From contig CAWDQZ010000007.1 of assembly GCA_963804595.1 (NCBI GenBank), forward strand, positions 1 to 64,000: a stretch of 64,000 nt of DNA. Direction: 5' to 3'. Shown here in pieces: positions 62,364 to 64,000 of the stretch. Origin of the DNA: DASUPK01 sp963804595 (lineage in GTDB: Bacteria > Actinomycetota > Thermoleophilia > Solirubrobacterales > 70-9). The notes below the pieces were generated by a model. That model was not told the DNA's origin and ran no database searches. It saw nothing but the letters and a program-made list of their open reading frames with translations. How positions within the stretch are numbered: the stretch's first letter is position 1; each line of letters opens with the position of its first letter. The position numbers and the translations under genes are program-made.

Positions 62364-63149
62364 ATGGCCGACGGGAGGGGTGCGGGGCCAGGGGGTGGTG
62401 GAACAGGTAAAGGGTCGCGACGGGGATGGCCTCGCAGGATCGAGGAGGCGCTCCGCAGAGACCGCTTCGTCCTGCATGCGCAGCGGATCGTGGACGTGGA
62501 GAGTGGCGAGACGGTGCGCCACGAGCTGTTCCTGCGCATCGCCGACGGCGAGATCCTGGTCCCGGCCGGGGAATTCGTCCTCGCCGCGGAGGAGACCGGC
62601 TCGATCCGGGAGATCGACCGCTGGGTGGCGCGACGGGCGATCCAGCTCGCGGCGGCCGGCCACAGCGTCGATCTCAATCTCAGCGTGCGATCGGCGGACG
62701 CTGCCCTGCTCGAGCTGATGCGCCAAACCGTGGAGGAGACCGCGGCAGATCCCGGCCGTCTCGTGGTCGAGCTGCGAGAGGAGCAGCTGGTGAAGCGCCT
62801 CCAGGCGGGGAGGGACTTCGTCAGCGGCGCGCATGAGCTTGGCTGCGGTATCGCGCTCGACGGCTACATCCGCGGTGGCCGTGGACGAGCCCTGGTGAAG
62901 GGACTGCCGATCGACTTCGTCAAGCTCGGCCCGCGGTTCGTCGGCGGCCTCGTGGAGGACGGCCGCCGGCGGCGCAAGGCCCGCAATGCGGCGAGAAAGG
63001 CTCACGAGGATGGACTGAGGGTGATCGCCCAGGGCGTGGAGCACCTGATGACCCTCCAGCTGCTCCCCGAGCTGGGGATCGACGAGGCTCAGGGCTACGC
63101 GCTCGGGCCCCCGGAGCCGGTCGAGTCGGCGCTCCGGCCGAAGGCCTGA
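62364..63149 (+). CDS. Degenerate EAL-domain protein
   Basis: The protein is about 261 residues and keeps the EAL fold: LHAQRIVDVESGETVRHELF, NLSVRSAD, VVELREEQLV, FVKLGPRFVGGL and VIAQGVEHLMTLQLLPELGI. The catalytic signature is not standard: HELFLR replaces EALLR, ALDGYIRGG replaces the LDDFGTGYSS loop, and no intact metal-ligand set is seen. It likely binds c-di-GMP without hydrolysing it, or acts as a scaffold. The ATG at 62364 has GAGGCG upstream. It precedes the tRNA genes. Confidence 0.85.
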   Translation: MADGRGAGPGGGGTGKGSRRGWPRRIEEALRRDRFVLHAQRIVDVESGETVRHELFLRIADGEILVPAGEFVLAAEETGSIREIDRWVARRAIQLAAAGHSVDLNLSVRSADAALLELMRQTVEETAADPGRLVVELREEQLVKRLQAGRDFVSGAHELGCGIALDGYIRGGRGRALVKGLPIDFVKLGPRFVGGLVEDGRRRRKARNAARKAHEDGLRVIAQGVEHLMTLQLLPELGIDEAQGYALGPPEPVESALRPKA

Positions 63150-63166
63150 GGCCCCACCGACCGGGA

Positions 63167-63250
63167 TGCGGCTGAGAGGAGTCGAACCTCCACGTCCCGA
63201 AGGACACAGGCACCTGAAGCCTGCGCGTCTACCAGTTCCGCCACAGCCGC
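63167..63250 (-). tRNA. tRNA-Leu (CAG)
   Basis: The reverse strand folds as a class II tRNA: acceptor GCGGCTG/CAGCCGC, D-arm with GGTAGACGCG, anticodon loop CTTCAGG (anticodon CAG), a long variable arm (TGTCCTTCGGGACG) and a T-arm with GGTTCGACTCC. The 3' CCA is not encoded. It reads CUG codons, the favoured leucine codon in GC-rich genomes. Confidence 0.95.
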
Positions 63251-63304
63251 GGGGCTGCGAAGCTTAGCCAGGGCCTGGCTACACTCACGGCCCGTCGCCT
63301 ACAC

Positions 63305-63377
63305 GCCGCTATCGTCTAGGGGACTAGGACGCCGGATTCTCAGTCCGGAAACCCGGGTTCGAATCCCGGTAGCGGTG
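63305..63377 (+). tRNA. tRNA-Glu (CTC)
   Basis: This is a standard cloverleaf: acceptor GCCGCTA with TAGCGGT, D-arm, anticodon stem CCGGA/TCCGG around TTCTCAG (anticodon CTC), and T-arm CCGGG-TTCGAAT-CCCGG. The 3' CCA is not encoded. A palindromic hairpin follows at 63384-63405. Confidence 0.95.
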
Positions 63378-63383
63378 CCTCAT

Positions 63384-63405
63384 AACCCGCATGATCATGC
63401 GGGTT
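63384..63405 (+). terminator. Palindromic hairpin after tRNA-Glu
   Basis: A perfect 22-base palindrome (AACCCGCATGA / TCATGCGGGTT) starts 7 bases after the tRNA end and is followed by TCGTCG. It probably ends tRNA transcription. Confidence 0.6.
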
Positions 63406-63516
63406 TCGTCGTTCATGGCCCATGGGTGGACCAATGCGTGGACGAACGCCGACGACCGCCGACGCCGGCGCCAGAATCGTGGCAATGACCGCGATGGTCG
63501 CCGAGGAGGACTGATC

Positions 63517-63853
63517 TTGCGCCGAGGACTCGCCGAACTTGAGGCCCTACAGCTCGCCTACGAGCTACACGCCCCGCAACCGGATCGGGCCGCCGCCCTC
63601 CTCTCCCTGGTCGTCATGCACCTCCCGACCGTCGATCTCAGCGAGCACCTCACGCGGTGGGCGCAGATCGACGAGGCTCTACCTGGTCCTGGGCTTCGGC
63701 CACACGATGTTCTCGCGCGACGGCGATGAGCTCCACCTGGCCGAGCCTGTTACCGGCGGCAAGGTGGTCTGTCGCGTGATCCACCCCGACGGCTCATTCA
63801 CCGACACCGAGGCGGAGGACCCGTACTCGGCGGAGCAAGCGAAGCTCAACTAG
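63517..63853 (+). CDS. Hypothetical small protein, frameshifted
   Basis: The TTG start has GAGGAGG 7 bases upstream. The first frame (LEALQLAYELHAPQPDRAAA, VVMHLPTVDLSEHLTRWAQI) loses sense near 63675-63690, where a second frame continues with LYLVLGFGHTMFSRDGDELH and ends AEDPYSAEQAKLN at 63853. One indel joins them into about 112 residues. I do not recognise the family. It is convergent with a DUF2510-type gene at the window edge. Confidence 0.5.
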
Positions 63854-64000
63854 CCGTCGAACCGGGTGGCGGACCAACTCGCCGGGACTCGGTCCAGGCT
63901 TTGCCGTCCCAATACCACTCAATGCCGGGTTCGGAGTCGATCGGATACCAACCGGCGGGCGCCCCTTGCGCGGCTTTGTCCTCTTCCGGCTCGCCGTACA
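63846..64000 (-). CDS. DUF2510-domain protein (partial)
   Basis: The C-terminal 50 residues of a leftward gene cross the window edge. APAGWYPIDSEPGIEWYWDG then KAWTESRR is the DUF2510 pattern (AGWYxDPxGxxxxRWWDGxxWT), found in many actinobacterial membrane-associated proteins. The stop is at 63846-63848 and the rest lies outside. It overlaps the end of the convergent gene by 8 bases. Confidence 0.75.
   Translation of the reverse strand, partial: YGEPEEDKAAQGAPAGWYPIDSEPGIEWYWDGKAWTESRRVGPPPGSTAS

Noticed and set aside
63251..64000. Prophage or integrated element at tRNA-Glu
   Set aside because: No integrase or tRNA 3' duplication is visible in the 620 bases to the edge; the genes there are an unknown small protein and a DUF2510 protein.
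1..64000. CRISPR array or restriction-modification/toxin defence system
   Set aside because: No regularly spaced palindromic repeats and no Cas, methylase, endonuclease or toxin-antitoxin pair could be recognised; the only HNH-like motif is in a membrane protein of the glycan cluster.

Overview
The window looks like chromosomal DNA from a high-GC actinobacterium. A deep-branching Thermoleophilia/Solirubrobacterales-type organism is my best guess, from GC-rich codon use, GTG/TTG starts, small Zn-ribbon and SHOCT proteins, a DUF2252 protein, a DUF3556 membrane protein, a BTAD regulator and secreted proteins of calcium-repeat type. This placement is inference; there is no rRNA here. Two tRNA genes (Leu-CAG, Glu-CTC) lie near the right end. 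I see no CRISPR array, transposase, integrase, phage module or replication origin.

Left part (0.1-7.3 kb): a cupin protein, a Vps62-like protein, a neutral-ceramidase-like enzyme coupled to a SnoaL-like protein, a GT2 glycosyltransferase remnant running into an unknown protein, and a polysaccharide deacetylase. Two tRNA-like direct repeats (597-685 and 24397-24485) bracket the first 24 kb.

Glycan/lipid block (7.8-22.1 kb): a leftward pair (wHTH-GT2-GT39 fusion plus GH5-like glycosidase) faces a rightward run: Zn-ribbon protein, GT2 with a GGDEF-like tail, radical SAM enzyme, three extended SDRs, a membrane protein with an HNH-like tail, and a YbhN-type membrane protein. Genes 16905-20546 overlap by 4-10 bases, so they are probably one transcript that builds or exports a glycolipid or surface glycan. 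The motif RCTGTCCY recurs around the divergent start region. A membrane-anchored BTAD regulator closes the block, divergent from two paralogous secreted proteins.

Middle (24-44.6 kb): ordinary stand-alone metabolic, stress and transport genes (COMT-like methyltransferase, cold shock protein, DUF2252, XRE and LuxR regulators, glycosidase, CDF transporter, multicopper oxidase, universal stress protein, phosphoesterase, SulP permease, Na+/H+ antiporter, aldo-keto reductase, HIBADH-type dehydrogenase), with a small patch of gene debris at 28.05-28.5 kb.

Right part (44.6-64 kb): a three-gene secreted-protein operon of TasA/camelysin type with repeats upstream; oxidoreductases; small membrane proteins; a holin-4/phosphodiesterase fusion coupled to a metallo-hydrolase; an SpoIIAA-like protein coupled to a HAD phosphatase; a GH25 lysozyme; a MEDS/HATPase protein; an FMN hydroxyacid oxidase; a sulfatase; a DUF3556 protein coupled to a phytoene-desaturase-like flavoprotein; a degenerate EAL protein; and the tRNAs.

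Caution: at least nine otherwise convincing genes are each split by a single apparent indel, spread over the whole window. Sequencing or assembly error is the simplest explanation. Each is annotated as one gene with its break position.
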